A stretch of 64,000 nucleotides of DNA from Photorhabdus laumondii subsp. laumondii (GCF_003343245.1 NZ_CP024901.1:5456001-5520000), one strand, 5' to 3'. Positions 23,665-45,212 are shown, numbered from the stretch's first letter. The notes: generated from the letters alone by a model not told the origin. Program-made: numbers and translations.

Positions 23665-24954
23665 ATGAAAAACACATATAATCTGCGAAGTATCACCGCA
23701 AAAGCAATCAATCAAGTTCTGGATCAAGGACAGTCTCTCAGTACAGTCTTACCCAAACTGCAACAAAATATAACTGATAAAGACAAACCCTTGTTACAGG
23801 AATTATCTTTCGGAGTGTTACGCGTATTACCACAGCTAGAGTGGATAATAGGTCAACTAATGGTAAAACCATTAAAAGGTAAACAACGTATTCTTCATTA
23901 CCTGCTTATGGTTGGGATATACCAACTTGCCTATACTCGTATTCCAGCCCATGCCGCACTTGCTGAAACAGTAAACGGAGCCGTAACTCTGAAGCATTCT
24001 CAATTAAAAGGGTTAATTAATGGCGTTCTTCGCCAATTTCAGAGACAACAGCTACAGTTAATGGAATGTACGCAAAATAATTCCAGCCACCACTTACACC
24101 CAGAATGGCTATTAACTCGAATCCAAAAAGCCTATCCACAACAATGGCAACAACTTATTAATGCTAATAATAAAAAACCCCCTATGTGGTTACGAGTTAA
24201 TCGTATATACCATAGTCGGGATGAATATCTCACTCTTCTTCGTAAATCAGGAATTGATGCGGAACCAGCGCCCAAATCACCTTCTGCTATCCGCATAATT
24301 TCCCCTTGCCCTGTAACAATATTACCTGGATTTGACAAAGGTTGGGTCACTGTCCAAGATTTATCCGCACAAGAGTGTGTCGAGTTACTAAAACCCATAA
24401 ATGGAGAGAAAATTCTCGATCTTTGTGCAGCACCAGGAGGGAAAACAACATATATCCTCGAAATAGCACCAGAATCTCAAGTAGTAGCGGTAGATATTGA
24501 TGAGCAAAGAATCAAACGAGTAAAAGAAAATCTCAAACGCCTTAACTGCCACGCTACAGTAAAAACCGGTGATGGACGCCACCCTGAACATTGGGCAGAG
24601 AACCAGCAATTCGACCGCATTCTTTTGGATGCACCGTGTTCAGCAACAGGAGTAATCCGTCGCCATCCTGATATCAAGTGGTTACGCCGCGAGGAAGATA
24701 TTGCTCAATTAGTTCAATTACAATCTGAAATTCTTGATGCAATTTGGCCATACTTAAAGAAAAGCGGAACGTTAGTATATGCAACCTGTTCTATTCTACC
24801 AGATGAAAATTGTCAGCAAATCAGCTCGTTTTTAAAACGCCACTCAGATGCAAAACTCGCGGGAACAGAGACAAATGATTGTCTAGGAAAACAAATAATA
24901 CCTGAGTTAAATGGTGGTGATGGTTTCTTTTACGCTCGATTAACTAAACGGTAA
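23665..24954 (+). CDS. rsmB: 16S rRNA m5C967 methyltransferase
   Basis: SAM-dependent RNA methyltransferase that modifies C967 of 16S rRNA. Starting at MKNTYNLRS it has 429 residues, equal to E. coli; a TTG 18 bp upstream is rejected. An N-terminal NusB-like domain (to about 140) is followed by the Rossmann fold with SAM loop [10 protein letters not shown] and the two catalytic cysteines in DAPCSATG and YATCSILP. It follows fmt by 70 bp and precedes trkA. Confidence 0.96.
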   Translation: MKNTYNLRSITAKAINQVLDQGQSLSTVLPKLQQNITDKDKPLLQELSFGVLRVLPQLEWIIGQLMVKPLKGKQRILHYLLMVGIYQLAYTRIPAHAALAETVNGAVTLKHSQLKGLINGVLRQFQRQQLQLMECTQNNSSHHLHPEWLLTRIQKAYPQQWQQLINANNKKPPMWLRVNRIYHSRDEYLTLLRKSGIDAEPAPKSPSAIRIISPCPVTILPGFDKGWVTVQDLSAQECVELLKPINGEKILDLCAAPGGKTTYILEIAPESQVVAVDIDEQRIKRVKENLKRLNCHATVKTGDGRHPEHWAENQQFDRILLDAPCSATGVIRRHPDIKWLRREEDIAQLVQLQSEILDAIWPYLKKSGTLVYATCSILPDENCQQISSFLKRHSDAKLAGTETNDCLGKQIIPELNGGDGFFYARLTKR

Positions 24955-25010
24955 TATATCTCTACGATTTATAGAGATAATTATTTGTTTGCAATAAGTT
25001 AGAGAATACT

Positions 25011-26387
25011 ATGAAAATAATTATTCTTGGTGCAGGTCAAGTTGGCGGTACATTAGCTGAAAATCTGGTAGGTGAAAATAACGATATCACCATAGTCGAT
25101 ACTGATCCCAACCGTCTACACCAACTACAGGATAAATTCGATCTCAGAGTAGTCAATGGTCATGGTTCTTACCCCAGAGTATTAAGAGAAGCTGGTGCTG
25201 AAGATGCTGATATGTTAGTTGCTGTAACTAATTCTGACGAAACTAACATGATCGCATGTCAAATTGCTTATTCCTTATTTAACACCCCAAATAAAGTTGC
25301 GCGAATACGCGCAGCAGAATATATTCGTGAAGCAGATAAACTTTTTCTGCCCAATGATATTCCTATTGATTATCTTATTTCACCAGAACAACTTGTTATA
25401 GATTATATTTATAAACTAATTCAATATCCTGGCGCCTTACAAGTCGTTAACTTTGCCGAAGGCCGAGTAAGTATTGTTGCAGTAAAAGCTTATTATGGAG
25501 GCTCACTTGTAGGGAATGCACTTTCCTCACTTCGTGAACACATGCCGCATATTAATACCAGAGTTGCAGCAATATTCCGTCAGGATCGACCAATAAGACC
25601 TCAAGGTTCTACAATTATTGAAGCCGGTGACGAAGTTTTCTTTGTAGCTGCATCACAACATATTCGTGCTGTAATGAGTGAGCTTCAACGTTTAGAAAAA
25701 CCCTACAAACGTATTATGATTGTAGGTGGCGGTAATGTGGGAGCAGGCCTCGCACTACGTCTAGAAAAAGATTACAGGGTTAAATTAATTGAACGAAATC
25801 AGCAAAGAGCTATAGAACTAGCCGAATTATTACATGACACCATTGTTTTCTATGGGGATGCCTCCGATCAAGAGTTATTAGCTGAAGAACATATAGAACA
25901 AGTTGATGTATTTATTGCTCTAACCAACGATGACGAGGCAAATATCATGTCTGCAATGCTTGCCAAACGCATGGGTGCCAAAAAAGCCATAGTTCTCATT
26001 CAACGTAGTGCATATGTCGATTTAGTACAAGGTGGTGTCATTGATATTGCAATCTCTCCACAACAAGCGACGATTTCCGCTCTGTTAGGTCATGTTCGCA
26101 AAGCAGATATTGTAAGCGTTTCCTCATTACGTCGTGGAGTGGCCGAAGCTATCGAAGCGATTGCTCATGGGGATGAAAATACGTCAAAGGTTGTTGGTCG
26201 AACTGTAGGTGATATTAAATTACCACCAGGCACTACAATTAGTGCAATAGCTCGCGGTAACGAAGTCCTTATTGCTAGTGATTACAGTGTTATCGAACAA
26301 GGAGATCATGTAATTATGTTTATTACAGATAAGAAATTTGTCCCCGAAGTAGAGAAACTATTCCAGCCAAGCCCTTTTTTCCTTTAA
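25011..26387 (+). CDS. trkA: Trk potassium uptake regulatory subunit TrkA
   Basis: Peripheral cytoplasmic subunit that binds NAD(H)/nucleotides and gates the TrkH/TrkG potassium channels. It has 458 residues, as in E. coli. Two tandem RCK-N Rossmann domains carry [13 protein letters not shown] (about 7-19) and [13 protein letters not shown] (about 238-250), each followed by an RCK-C domain. In E. coli mscL follows directly; here only remnants of mscL remain. Confidence 0.97.
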   Translation: MKIIILGAGQVGGTLAENLVGENNDITIVDTDPNRLHQLQDKFDLRVVNGHGSYPRVLREAGAEDADMLVAVTNSDETNMIACQIAYSLFNTPNKVARIRAAEYIREADKLFLPNDIPIDYLISPEQLVIDYIYKLIQYPGALQVVNFAEGRVSIVAVKAYYGGSLVGNALSSLREHMPHINTRVAAIFRQDRPIRPQGSTIIEAGDEVFFVAASQHIRAVMSELQRLEKPYKRIMIVGGGNVGAGLALRLEKDYRVKLIERNQQRAIELAELLHDTIVFYGDASDQELLAEEHIEQVDVFIALTNDDEANIMSAMLAKRMGAKKAIVLIQRSAYVDLVQGGVIDIAISPQQATISALLGHVRKADIVSVSSLRRGVAEAIEAIAHGDENTSKVVGRTVGDIKLPPGTTISAIARGNEVLIASDYSVIEQGDHVIMFITDKKFVPEVEKLFQPSPFFL

Positions 26388-26459
26388 AAGCCAAAGAAAT
26401 CATTATGCATCAGTCATATAATTAGAACACAATAACTAATACAACTTGGTATGTTTTAA

Positions 26460-26713
26460 TTAAAAGGGTGTGATGAAACTTTTAAATCAGTTTATGAATT
26501 TACTATGAAAGATAATTTTGCCAATTTAGCTGCTGACGTCAGTATCGATATGATTTTAAAAGAACACCTTACCATCATTCACTATTTTTCTACACAATAA
26601 AACTAATAAACAGATCATTTAGTAAAAGGAGATTGAAGTTATATCAAATACTCCCAATTACCGAAACAAAATTATTATTAGAAGTTCGTAGATTACTGAA
26701 AAGTAGGAAATAG
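26460..26713 (+). pseudogene. mscL: Remnant of mscL, large-conductance mechanosensitive channel
   Basis: No intact gene, but two fragments in the expected order downstream of trkA and convergent with arfA. Fragment 1 (about 26472-26560) reads FKSVYEFTMKDNFANLAADV; it aligns with the MscL N-terminus KEFREFAMRGNVVDLAVGV at K, EF, M, N, LA and V. Fragment 2 (26654-26713) reads PITETKLLLLEVRRLLKSRK then a stop; it aligns with the MscL C-terminus KEEVLLTEIRDLLKEQ. The fragments are in different frames and the span is about 250 bp against about 410 for a full gene. A large internal deletion removed the pore-helix region. Alignment was done by eye against remembered E. coli sequence. Confidence 0.6.
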
Positions 26714-26723
26714 ACCTATTAAA

Positions 26724-26924
26724 CTAAAAGACCAGTAGTAAAGAATCTAATGACCCCTTACCACTGGTCTCCCAGCTACTTGCTTTGCTATGTTTTTCTT
26801 TCCTCTGGTAACTTCCTTTTCCTTTTTTATTTTTTTCAACTCGTTGTTTAAATAGCGGATCACGTAATAGAGCTTCTAGAGCATTATCCTTTATTACACC
26901 TTTCTTATGGTGATATGTAATCAT
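26724..26924 (-). CDS. arfA: Alternative ribosome-rescue factor A
   Basis: ArfA recruits RF2 to ribosomes stalled on nonstop mRNA when tmRNA rescue fails. The 66-codon frame starts at ATG 26924 (GAGG six bases upstream) and aligns with E. coli ArfA from residue 1: [17 protein letters not shown], then [14 protein letters not shown]. The last codons overlap a long hairpin (26729-26770), as in E. coli. There RNase III cleavage or termination makes a nonstop message, so active truncated ArfA accumulates only when tmRNA is lacking. Its 3' end faces the mscL remnant. Confidence 0.92.
   Translation of the reverse strand: MITYHHKKGVIKDNALEALLRDPLFKQRVEKNKKGKGSYQRKEKHSKASSWETSGKGSLDSLLLVF
26729..26770 (-). 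promoter_or_regulatory. arfA intragenic hairpin (nonstop-message generator)
   Basis: On the minus strand a 13-bp stem, AGACCAGTGGTAA pairing with TTACTACTGGTCT through a single G-U pair, has a 16-nt loop and is followed by TTTAGTTT. The stop codon TAG lies in that T-rich tail. The structure covers roughly codons 52-65 of arfA and resembles an intrinsic terminator placed inside the gene. Confidence 0.85.
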
Positions 26925-27003
26925 CACATACCTCTATCATATTAATTTATCTACCAGCATAGTAATTGTACTCTCTGAGTTTTCAATAATAAAGAAAAAT
27001 TAC

Positions 27004-27420
27004 TTATTTCTTATTCAAAGCACCTTGTTCTAAAGTTTCAAGAATAGAACAGTAAATACTTATATGAGAACTGCCACAACAAGCATCACTTAGCATCTTA
27101 AGTGAATCACGCATTTTTCGCATTTCAAGAAGTTTTTCCTCCACTTCCATTAACCTAGAATCTACAATTTGCTTTGACTCTTCACAAGTATGATGGGCTG
27201 GATCTACACGAATAGACAATAATTCTGTAATAGCTTCCAATGTAAACCCTAATTGCTTAGCATAGCGTATAAACCGAAGGCGCTGTAGATCTTGCTCTGT
27301 ATAAAGTCTATACCCTCCTTCAGTACGGTTCTGATGTTCCATCATTCCTTGTTTTTCATAGAAACGCACAGTATCAGGAGTTACATTCGCTAATTTAGCC
27401 AGTTGACCAATACGATACAT
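27004..27420 (-). CDS. zntR: Zn(II)-responsive MerR-family regulator ZntR
   Basis: Activates the zinc exporter gene zntA under zinc excess. Starting at MYRIGQLAKLANV (AGGAG site) it has 138 residues (E. coli 141); 15 upstream codons are rejected. The MerR helix-turn-helix lies in residues 1-40, followed by the dimerisation helix. The Zn ligands are visible: the Cys of HHTCEES (about 79), the pair in DACCGSSH (about 114-115), the nearby His (119) and the Cys of SIYCSIL (about 124). E. coli has yhdN between rplQ and zntR; it is absent here. Confidence 0.95.
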   Translation of the reverse strand: MYRIGQLAKLANVTPDTVRFYEKQGMMEHQNRTEGGYRLYTEQDLQRLRFIRYAKQLGFTLEAITELLSIRVDPAHHTCEESKQIVDSRLMEVEEKLLEMRKMRDSLKMLSDACCGSSHISIYCSILETLEQGALNKK

Positions 27421-27510
27421 CTTTATATCTCCTACAATAGATAACATTGTTTGAGATATCAGCATAGCAGGATGAAAAAAAATAAGTTAGAGATTCATAT
27501 ATGCAAGCGT

Positions 27511-27540
27511 AAAAAAACCGGGATAAACCCGGTTCTTTTA
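27511..27540 (-). terminator. Terminator of the alpha operon
   Basis: Minus-strand hairpin AACCGGG/CCCGGTT with a five-base loop, followed by seven T residues, 15 bp after the rplQ stop. A classic Rho-independent terminator. Confidence 0.93.
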
Positions 27541-27554
27541 TATGCCCCTACAGA

Positions 27555-27971
<417 letters not shown>

Positions 27972-27987
27972 TTAACCTGTGATCTAG

Positions 27988-28977
27988 TTATTCATCAGCA
28001 ATACTTGCTGGTGGCCAGTTTTCTAAGCGCATGCCCAGAGATAAGCCACGTGAAGCCAGTACGTCTTTGATCTCTGTAAGAGATTTTTTACCCAGGTTAG
28101 GTGTCTTAAGCAACTCAACCTCGGTACGCTGTACCAAATCACCGATGTAGTGGATAGCTTCTGCCTTAAGACAGTTAGCAGAGCGGACAGTCAATTCCAG
28201 ATCGTCAACAGGGCGCAGCAGGATCGGATCAAACTCTGGCTTCTCCTCTTTTACTTCTGGCTGACGTACATCACGTAAATCAACAAAAGCTTCCAGCTGT
28301 TCAGCCAAAATAGTAGCTGCACGGCGAATCGCCTCTTCAGGATCGATTGTACCGTTAGTTTCCATCTCGATAACCAACTTGTCCAAATCGGTACGTTGTT
28401 CTACACGCGCTGCTTCAACATTGTAGGCAATACGCTCTACTGGGCTATAACAAGCGTCTACTAACAAACGACCAATAGGGCGCTCATCTTCTTCCGAATG
28501 AATCCGGGCAGAAGCCGGCACATAACCTCGACCACGCTGAACTTTAATGCGCATGCTTATAGAAGCAGTTTCGTCAGTCAGGTGGCAGATTACATGTTGC
28601 GGCTTGACGATTTCGACATCTCCGTCGTGGATAATGTCGGCTGCAGTCACAGGGCCAATGCCAGACTTATTCAAGGTAAGAATAACTTCATCTTTTCCCT
28701 GAACTCTTACCGCCAGCCCTTTCAGGTTGAGGAGAATCTCCAGGATATCTTCCTGTACACCTTCTTTGGTGCTGTACTCATGCAGTACACCATCAATCTC
28801 AACCTCAGTCACCGCACAACCCGGCATAGACGAAAGCAGAATACGGCGCAGTGCGTTACCAAGAGTATGGCCAAAGCCACGCTCTAATGGCTCAAGGGTC
28901 ACCTTGGCGTGCGTCGAACTGACTTGCTCGATATCAACCAGGCGCGGTTTTAGAAACTCTGTCACAGAACCCTGCAT
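27988..28977 (-). CDS. rpoA: RNA polymerase alpha subunit
   Basis: Assembles RNA polymerase and contacts UP elements and activators. It has 329 residues, the E. coli length. The N-terminal dimerisation domain (to about 235) is followed by a Glu-rich linker ([10 protein letters not shown]) and the C-terminal domain. That domain contains the 265 determinant [16 protein letters not shown] and ends [14 protein letters not shown] exactly as in E. coli. Fourth gene of the alpha operon. Confidence 0.99.
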
Positions 28978-29002
28978 TGTGTCCTCTCTTTGGTGCTAAG
29001 CT

Positions 29003-30065
<1,063 letters not shown>

Positions 30066-30422
30066 TTATTTCTTGATCGGCTTACGTGGACCCTTACGGG
30101 TACGTGCGTTGGTCTTAGTACGCTGGCCGCGAACAGGTAGACCACGACGGTGACGTAAACCACGATAAGTACCAAGATCCATCAGACGTTTGATGCTCAG
30201 GGTTACTTCACGACGCAAATCGCCTTCTACAACGTATTTGGCAACTTCGTCACGCAGCTTATCAATTTGCTCTTCAGACAGCTCGCTGATCTTAACATGC
30301 TCAGCAATACCCGCCGCAGCACAAATGGCTTGGGAGCGAGTTTTGCCAATTCCGTAGATCGATGTTAAAGCGATCACGGTATGCTTCTGATCAGGAATGT
30401 TAATGCCTGCTATACGGGCCAC
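30066..30422 (-). CDS. rpsM: 30S ribosomal protein S13
   Basis: Head protein of the 30S subunit; contacts P-site tRNA and intersubunit bridges. It has 118 residues, starting [19 protein letters not shown] and ending GPRKPIKK, with the conserved [19 protein letters not shown] tail. First gene of the alpha operon, downstream of the S4-responsive leader. The start is GTG (GTGGCCCG). Confidence 0.98.
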   Translation of the reverse strand: MARIAGINIPDQKHTVIALTSIYGIGKTRSQAICAAAGIAEHVKISELSEEQIDKLRDEVAKYVVEGDLRREVTLSIKRLMDLGTYRGLRHRRGLPVRGQRTKTNARTRKGPRKPIKK

Positions 30423-30520
30423 TATGCACTCCTAAATTATTTATTTACCGCAACACCATTCTGAAAAGCCCGTTTTCAGGATACTCAAACAGTGTTACTG
30501 TGATATAAAAAAGATTGGCT
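30423..30520 (-). promoter_or_regulatory. Alpha-operon leader, S4 repressor target
   Basis: The rpsM leader keeps features of the E. coli alpha leader: the hairpin CTGAAAACGGGCTTTTCAG (30461-30479), a GAGTATC stretch just before it, and GGAGTGCATA before the GTG start. In E. coli this region folds into the pseudoknot bound by S4. Assignment rests on position and remembered similarity. Confidence 0.7.
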
Positions 30521-30524
30521 GGCT

Positions 30525-30553
30525 AATTTAGCCAGCTCAAACCGACTTTGCAA
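30525..30553 (-). promoter_or_regulatory. Alpha-operon promoter
   Basis: -35 TTGCAA and -10 TAAATT with 17-bp spacing on the minus strand, just after rpmJ. The sequence TTGCAAAGTCGGTTTGAGC is almost the same as the E. coli alpha promoter as I remember it. Confidence 0.75.
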
Positions 30554-30571
30554 GAAAAATATGCTATTTTA

Positions 30572-32052
<1,481 letters not shown>

Positions 32053-32059
32053 CTGTTAC

Positions 32060-32494
32060 TTATTCCTCAATTTTACCGCCAGCAGCTTCAATTGCAGCAT
32101 GAGCGCCCTTAGTAACACGAAGGCCACGCACAGTTACTGCACGATTGATTTCGCCAGAAAGAATAACTTTCGCAAATTCAATTTGAGTGCCAACAATGTT
32201 AGCTGCTTTCAATGCATTCAGATCGATAATATCGCCTTCAACGGCAGCAAAATCAGACAAACGAACTTCTGCTGTAACCATCGCCTTACGTGAAGTAAAG
32301 CCAAATTTTGGCAAACGACGGTACAAAGGCATCTGACCACCTTCAAAACCGCGACGGACGCCACCGCCAGAACGAGATTTCTGACCCTTGTGACCACGGC
32401 CACCGGTTTTACCCAGGCCAGAACCAATACCACGACCTACACGTTTAGGCGCATGCTTGGAACCATCAGCCGGAGACAGAGTATTTAAGCGCAT
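32060..32494 (-). CDS. rplO: 50S ribosomal protein L15
   Basis: Late-assembly large-subunit protein. It has 144 residues with the Gly/Lys/Arg-rich N-terminal extension ([22 protein letters not shown], abbreviated by position 20-42) that penetrates 23S rRNA. Seven bp upstream of secY and three bp downstream of rpmD. Confidence 0.98.
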
Positions 32495-32497
32495 CTG

Positions 32498-32677
32498 TTA
32501 CTCCTCAACTTTAACCATATAGGAAACCAAGTTGATCATACCACGTATAGCAGGAGTATCTTCACGCTCTACTGTATGACCGATACGGCGCAGACCTAAA
32601 CCAACCAAAGTTGCCTTATGTTTAGGCAGACGGCCGATTGAACTGCGAATCTGTGTTACTTTAATAGTCTTAGCCAT
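32498..32677 (-). CDS. rpmD: 50S ribosomal protein L30
   Basis: A 59-residue protein starting [20 protein letters not shown], with [19 protein letters not shown]. An in-frame ATG two codons earlier overlaps the rpsE stop, but the GGGG site in CTGGGGTAATGGCC spaces properly only to 32677. Co-translated with rpsE and rplO. Confidence 0.96.
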   Translation of the reverse strand: MAKTIKVTQIRSSIGRLPKHKATLVGLGLRRIGHTVEREDTPAIRGMINLVSYMVKVEE

Positions 32678-32682
32678 GGCCA

Positions 32683-33192
<510 letters not shown>

Positions 33193-33197
33193 CTACC

Positions 33198-33560
<363 letters not shown>

Positions 33561-34094
33561 TTACTTCTTCTTAGCCTCTTTGATACGCACGACTTCGTCG
33601 GCGTAACGAACACCCTTACCTTTATAAGGCTCAGGACGACGATAGGCACGCAGTTCTGCCGCAACCTGACCGATTACCTGTTTATCAGCACCCTTTAGTA
33701 CGATTTCAGTTTGTGACGGACATTCTGCAGTAATGCCTGCTGGTAGTTCGTGGTCAACTGGATGTGAGAAGCCCAGAGACATGTTGATAACATTGCCTTT
33801 GACTGCTGCACGATAACCAACACCTACCAGTTGAAGTTTCTTAGTGAAGCCTTCGGTAACACCGATAACCATAGCATTCATCAAAGAACGAGTTGTACCC
33901 GCCTGTGCCCAACCATCAACATAACCATCGCGTGGAGCGAAGGTCAGTTGATTATCTGCATGCTTAACTTCAACTGCGCTGTGGATTGTACGACTCAACT
34001 CGCCGTTTTTACCCTTAATCGAAATAACCTGACCGTCGAGTTTTACCTCTACGTCGGTAGGAATAACGACGGGTGCTTTTGCAACACGAGACAT
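33561..34094 (-). CDS. rplF: 50S ribosomal protein L6
   Basis: Binds 23S helix 97 near the sarcin-ricin loop, where GTPase factors bind. It has 177 residues and two related domains; the C-terminal signature [17 protein letters not shown] is present. Spc operon, between rpsH and rplR. Confidence 0.98.
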
Positions 34095-34108
34095 TCTTTC
34101 CTCCCGAA

Positions 34109-34507
<399 letters not shown>

Positions 34508-34534
34508 TTACTCCCGTGATTCAATTGGTGACAA

Positions 34535-36115
<1,581 letters not shown>

Positions 36116-36203
36116 CTAAATGTCAACTACTACTGAGCCCACTTCACTACTATAATTTAATATGAAGAGGCCGTTCAGATACCCCATATCATGAGGGCGC
36201 GGC

Positions 36204-36209
36204 ATTATA
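36204..36209 (-). promoter_or_regulatory. spc-operon promoter (-10 element)
   Basis: Minus strand GGTGTTATAATGCCGCGCCC, the same -10 and discriminator I recall for the E. coli spc promoter. The -35 is poor (around CTATCT, 17 bp upstream). It lies in the 179-bp rpsQ-rplN gap, past the S10 terminator. Confidence 0.75.
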
Positions 36210-36232
36210 ACACCACATCTCAGATATAGATA

Positions 36233-36265
36233 GAAAAAATAAACGGCCCATAGCCTGAGCCGTTT
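36233..36265 (-). terminator. S10-operon terminator
   Basis: Minus-strand hairpin with arms AAACGGC and GCCGTTT (36241-36265) followed by ATTTTTTC, 17 bp after the rpsQ stop. It separates the S10 and spc transcripts. Confidence 0.85.
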
Positions 36266-36282
36266 ACTCTATTCGAGCCAGC

Positions 36283-38211
<1,929 letters not shown>

Positions 38212-38216
38212 CTACC

Positions 38217-38498
<282 letters not shown>

Positions 38499-38509
38499 TT
38501 ATCCTCTAA

Positions 38510-39340
<831 letters not shown>

Positions 39341-39353
39341 TTACTCCTCCGAC

Positions 39354-40916
<1,563 letters not shown>

Positions 40917-40936
40917 TCAATCGTTCAATGACCTGA

Positions 40937-41425
<489 letters not shown>

Positions 41426-41431
41426 CCGCAT

Positions 41432-41459
41432 ATTATACGCAAATCAATTAACAAAGCAA
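41432..41459 (-). promoter_or_regulatory. S10-operon promoter
   Basis: -35 TTGCTT, 16-bp spacer, -10 TATAAT, then TATGCGG, on the minus strand. Its distance to rpsJ fits a leader of about 175 nt. Confidence 0.75.
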
Positions 41460-41499
41460 GACACAGATGAAGATCTGTCCAGAGTAAAATTAGAGGGGC

Positions 41500-41535
41500 A
41501 TAAAACAAGATGCCCTAACTTAACAGATAGGGCAT
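41500..41535 (-). terminator. Terminator of bfr
   Basis: Minus-strand hairpin ATGCCCTA/TAGGGCAT with a ten-base loop, followed by CTTGTTTT, 16 bp after the bfr stop. Confidence 0.85.
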
Positions 41536-41551
41536 TTTTCCGTAACTATAA

Positions 41552-42028
41552 CTATTCTCCTTCAAGAATCTGTGATTGAGTGTAATTTTGAATCCCCATA
41601 CGTTCAATTAATTCAAATTGAGTTTCCAACCAATCAATATGCTTTTCTTCTTCATCTAGAATATCAATCATTAAATCACGGCTAACATAGTCATGAATCG
41701 AATCAGCATAAGCAATCGCTTCTTTCAAATCTTTAGCTCCTTGCAATTCGAGCTGCAAGTCAGATTTGAGCATTTCTTCGATATCTTCTCCGATGTTAAG
41801 TTTTCCTAGATCCTGCAAATTAGGAATCCCTTCAAGAAAAAGGATACGTTCAATGTACCTATCGGCGTGCTTCATTTCATCGATAGATTCATGATATTCC
41901 TTATCATTAAGGCGAGTAAGACCCCAGTTTTTGAACATTCGGGCGTGCAGAAAATACTGATTAATTGCAACAAGCTCATTTCCAAGAAGTTTGTTCAAAT
42001 GAGCAATCATTTTTTTATCACCTTTCAT
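41552..42028 (-). CDS. bfr: Bacterioferritin
   Basis: Haem-containing iron-storage protein forming a 24-mer shell. It has 158 residues (as E. coli). Ferroxidase ligands are visible: Glu in [11 protein letters not shown] (E18), Glu and His in [11 protein letters not shown] (E51, H54), and Glu/His in [11 protein letters not shown] (E127, H130). The haem-axial M52 is in DEMKH. It is downstream of bfd by 76 bp, the usual bfd-bfr iron-mobilisation pair. Confidence 0.97.
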   Translation of the reverse strand: MKGDKKMIAHLNKLLGNELVAINQYFLHARMFKNWGLTRLNDKEYHESIDEMKHADRYIERILFLEGIPNLQDLGKLNIGEDIEEMLKSDLQLELQGAKDLKEAIAYADSIHDYVSRDLMIDILDEEEKHIDWLETQFELIERMGIQNYTQSQILEGE

Positions 42029-42104
42029 AGACTATTCCTCCGCTTCCAGTACTTAAAGTGTAGTACCTATTCAGCAGAGTAGTAGTAAACTTACTTCTTT
42101 TTTA

Positions 42105-42299
42105 TCAAGCAACGTTATCTATCTTGGGTAACTGTGCAATCTCCTCATTAATTAGCTCTCTAGCTTGGCGTATGCATTTGCCACAATCACGGCCTACAGG
42201 CACAATACATTTTAGTTCTTTAATAGAGTGAATATGATGTTGACGCACCGCATTACGTATTGTTTTGTCACTCACCGCATTACATAGGCAGACATACAT
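42105..42299 (-). CDS. bfd: Bacterioferritin-associated ferredoxin
   Basis: [2Fe-2S] protein that reduces the ferric core of bacterioferritin to release iron. Starting at [12 protein letters not shown] it has 64 residues, the E. coli length; eleven codons further upstream are rejected. The four cluster cysteines are C4, C6 and the pair in VGRDCGKC (about 38 and 41). The promoter overlaps Fur-like sites, as expected for a gene induced by iron starvation. Confidence 0.96.
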   Translation of the reverse strand: MYVCLCNAVSDKTIRNAVRQHHIHSIKELKCIVPVGRDCGKCIRQARELINEEIAQLPKIDNVA

Positions 42300-42338
42300 A
42301 AATAACACTCTCTGGTACACATTATAGCGCATATTAAA

Positions 42339-42376
42339 TAATAATGAGTCTCATTTCAATAATCATTCGCATTTTA
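42339..42376 (-). promoter_or_regulatory. Putative Fur-binding region upstream of bfd
   Basis: Two overlapping AT-rich near-palindromes, ATAATGAGTCTCATT (plus strand) and AATAATCATTCGCATT, matching the Fur consensus (GATAATGATwATCATTATC) at about 12 of 19 positions by eye. Located 40-75 bp before the bfd start. Confidence 0.6.
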
Positions 42377-43052
42377 ATTTTCTGATTCAGGTTCCTCCAA
42401 ATATTCTTTTAGCCTTGTCAAATAGAGGGAGTTCTCTCATTTCTATAACACTTTGGCTAGGAAGGCTTTTATCTCTATCAGGGACTTTCTTAAACTTATT
42501 CCATCCTAAGACTATCTCCTACATCAACAATTTGTTCCAGAACTGATAGCTAGACAGAACAACCTACTTAAGATATTACGGGATATAGAATTCACATACT
42601 TAGTTGCACGAAAACGAGCATGCTATGCCGTAATCTTTTCGGGAGTATCCTCTCTTTCTGTTAGAGCATACCAACAGAGACAGAACAAGCATGGGTTAGA
42701 TATTACTACCTGTATGTAAAAGAAAATATGACTTATCTAAGTCTGAAAACAAATACTTATTTGGAAAAATCGCGAGTTATCACCAACGTATTCTATAGAT
42801 GAATGATGTATATAACTCTGAGAATATCCTAATAAAACAACCAAATAACGCCTTCAGGAACAAGCGGCCAAAATCAAAAAGTTAAAACACGAAGAGATAA
42901 CCCAACGGTGTGGTTCATGCAGAGAATTTAAGGAAGGATGATATCAATTAAAATACTCACTAACAGACACCTGATGTAGCACACCAGGCATCTGTTCTAA
43001 AACAAGCCAGAAGGCAAACCTATTCTAGAGTTAGGTACTTAATCATTAGCTA
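42377..43052. other. Spacer between bfd and tuf, no intact gene
   Basis: About 675 bp. The longest plausible frame on the plus strand is about 45 codons (LKILRDIEFTYLVARKRACY..., from about 42569); a second stretch near 42848 reads RLQEQAAKIKKLKHEEI. Neither has a recognised family or a good start, and stops are frequent. E. coli has chiA between tufA and bfd; I see no chitinase residue. The sequence may be a decayed insertion. An imperfect hairpin at 42964-42989 lacks a T tract. Confidence 0.5.
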
Positions 43053-44249
<1,197 letters not shown>

Positions 44250-44348
44250 CTAAGACACGGAATCGGTGGTTCCACCACATCAACCAAGCAATTGCTCGTT
44301 GAATATCGCTTACAGGAATAAAATCGGGAGACAAGGACATTAAGGAAG

Positions 44349-44424
44349 TGGTGCTGATAGGCAGATTCGAACTGCCGGCCTCACCCTTACCAAGGGTGTG
44401 CTCTACCAACTGAGCTATATCAGC
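44349..44424 (-). tRNA. thrT: tRNA-Thr (anticodon GGT)
   Basis: A 76-nt cloverleaf with encoded CCA; 5' GCTGATA, anticodon loop TTGGTAA. Last tRNA before tuf, as thrT in E. coli. The 111-bp spacer to tuf has no terminator, so tuf is probably co-transcribed with the tRNAs. Confidence 0.97.
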
Positions 44425-44430
44425 ACATCT

Positions 44431-44505
<75 letters not shown>

Positions 44506-44606
44506 ATTGAACTCGGCTACCTGACTTTAATCAGCTGTATGTTGATCTCAATATACTTTGCTTCCAGTTAAGCACTAAAAGAATACCAAGATTAAATCTG
44601 ATTCTT

Positions 44607-44691
<85 letters not shown>

Positions 44692-44706
44692 TTTCCAAAT
44701 TTTTAA

Positions 44707-44782
<76 letters not shown>

Positions 44783-44796
44783 ATCAAGTGCTGCGC

Positions 44797-44825
44797 ATTC
44801 TAGGCAGTGTGAACGCTCTATGCAA
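44797..44825 (-). promoter_or_regulatory. Promoter of the thrU-tyrU-glyT-thrT-tuf unit
   Basis: -35 TTGCAT, 17-bp spacer, -10 TAGAAT and a GC-containing discriminator GCGCAG, 15 bp before tRNA-Thr. The same -35, -10 and TTGATGC downstream occur in the E. coli tufB promoter as I recall it. Confidence 0.85.
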
Positions 44826-45212
44826 CAAAAAAATTGCTTTCCTTGATCATTCGGTTGCAAAATAACCAATTTCATTCGATTAGCTGTTTTTTTCAATTGA
44901 TTTAGCTTAAACAATAAACACCGAATTACCTACCAACTAAGGAACCTATCACAAGTGCTCGATAAAACTTGATAAGCCACTTCATCTTGAATCATTTAAA
45001 TTCCCATCATGATAAGCAAACAGCTGAAGCTAACATTAAGTAAAACAACTCAATTTTTTACAATTCTGCATTTCTTACAAAAAAAACCTCTAAAAATATA
45101 AAAAAGCCTACGCCTGCCGCTCATCAGTCGATATCATGCGATTTATTTTTTGTCGGGTACAGGTTGTTTATTACAACTTGCCAAACCTGCACAAACAGGC
45201 AGATGTTGGTTT
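44826..45212. other. Intergenic region between the tRNA promoter and coaA
   Basis: About 390 bp of AT-rich DNA without a gene. The divergent coaA promoter and its leader must lie here, and A/T tracts upstream of the tRNA promoter could serve as UP element or Fis sites. No terminator or RNA structure recognised. Confidence 0.5.

Noticed and set aside
42964..42989. Hairpin downstream of tuf as a terminator
   Set aside because: Stem relies on two G-U pairs and there is no T tract on the minus strand; too weak to call.
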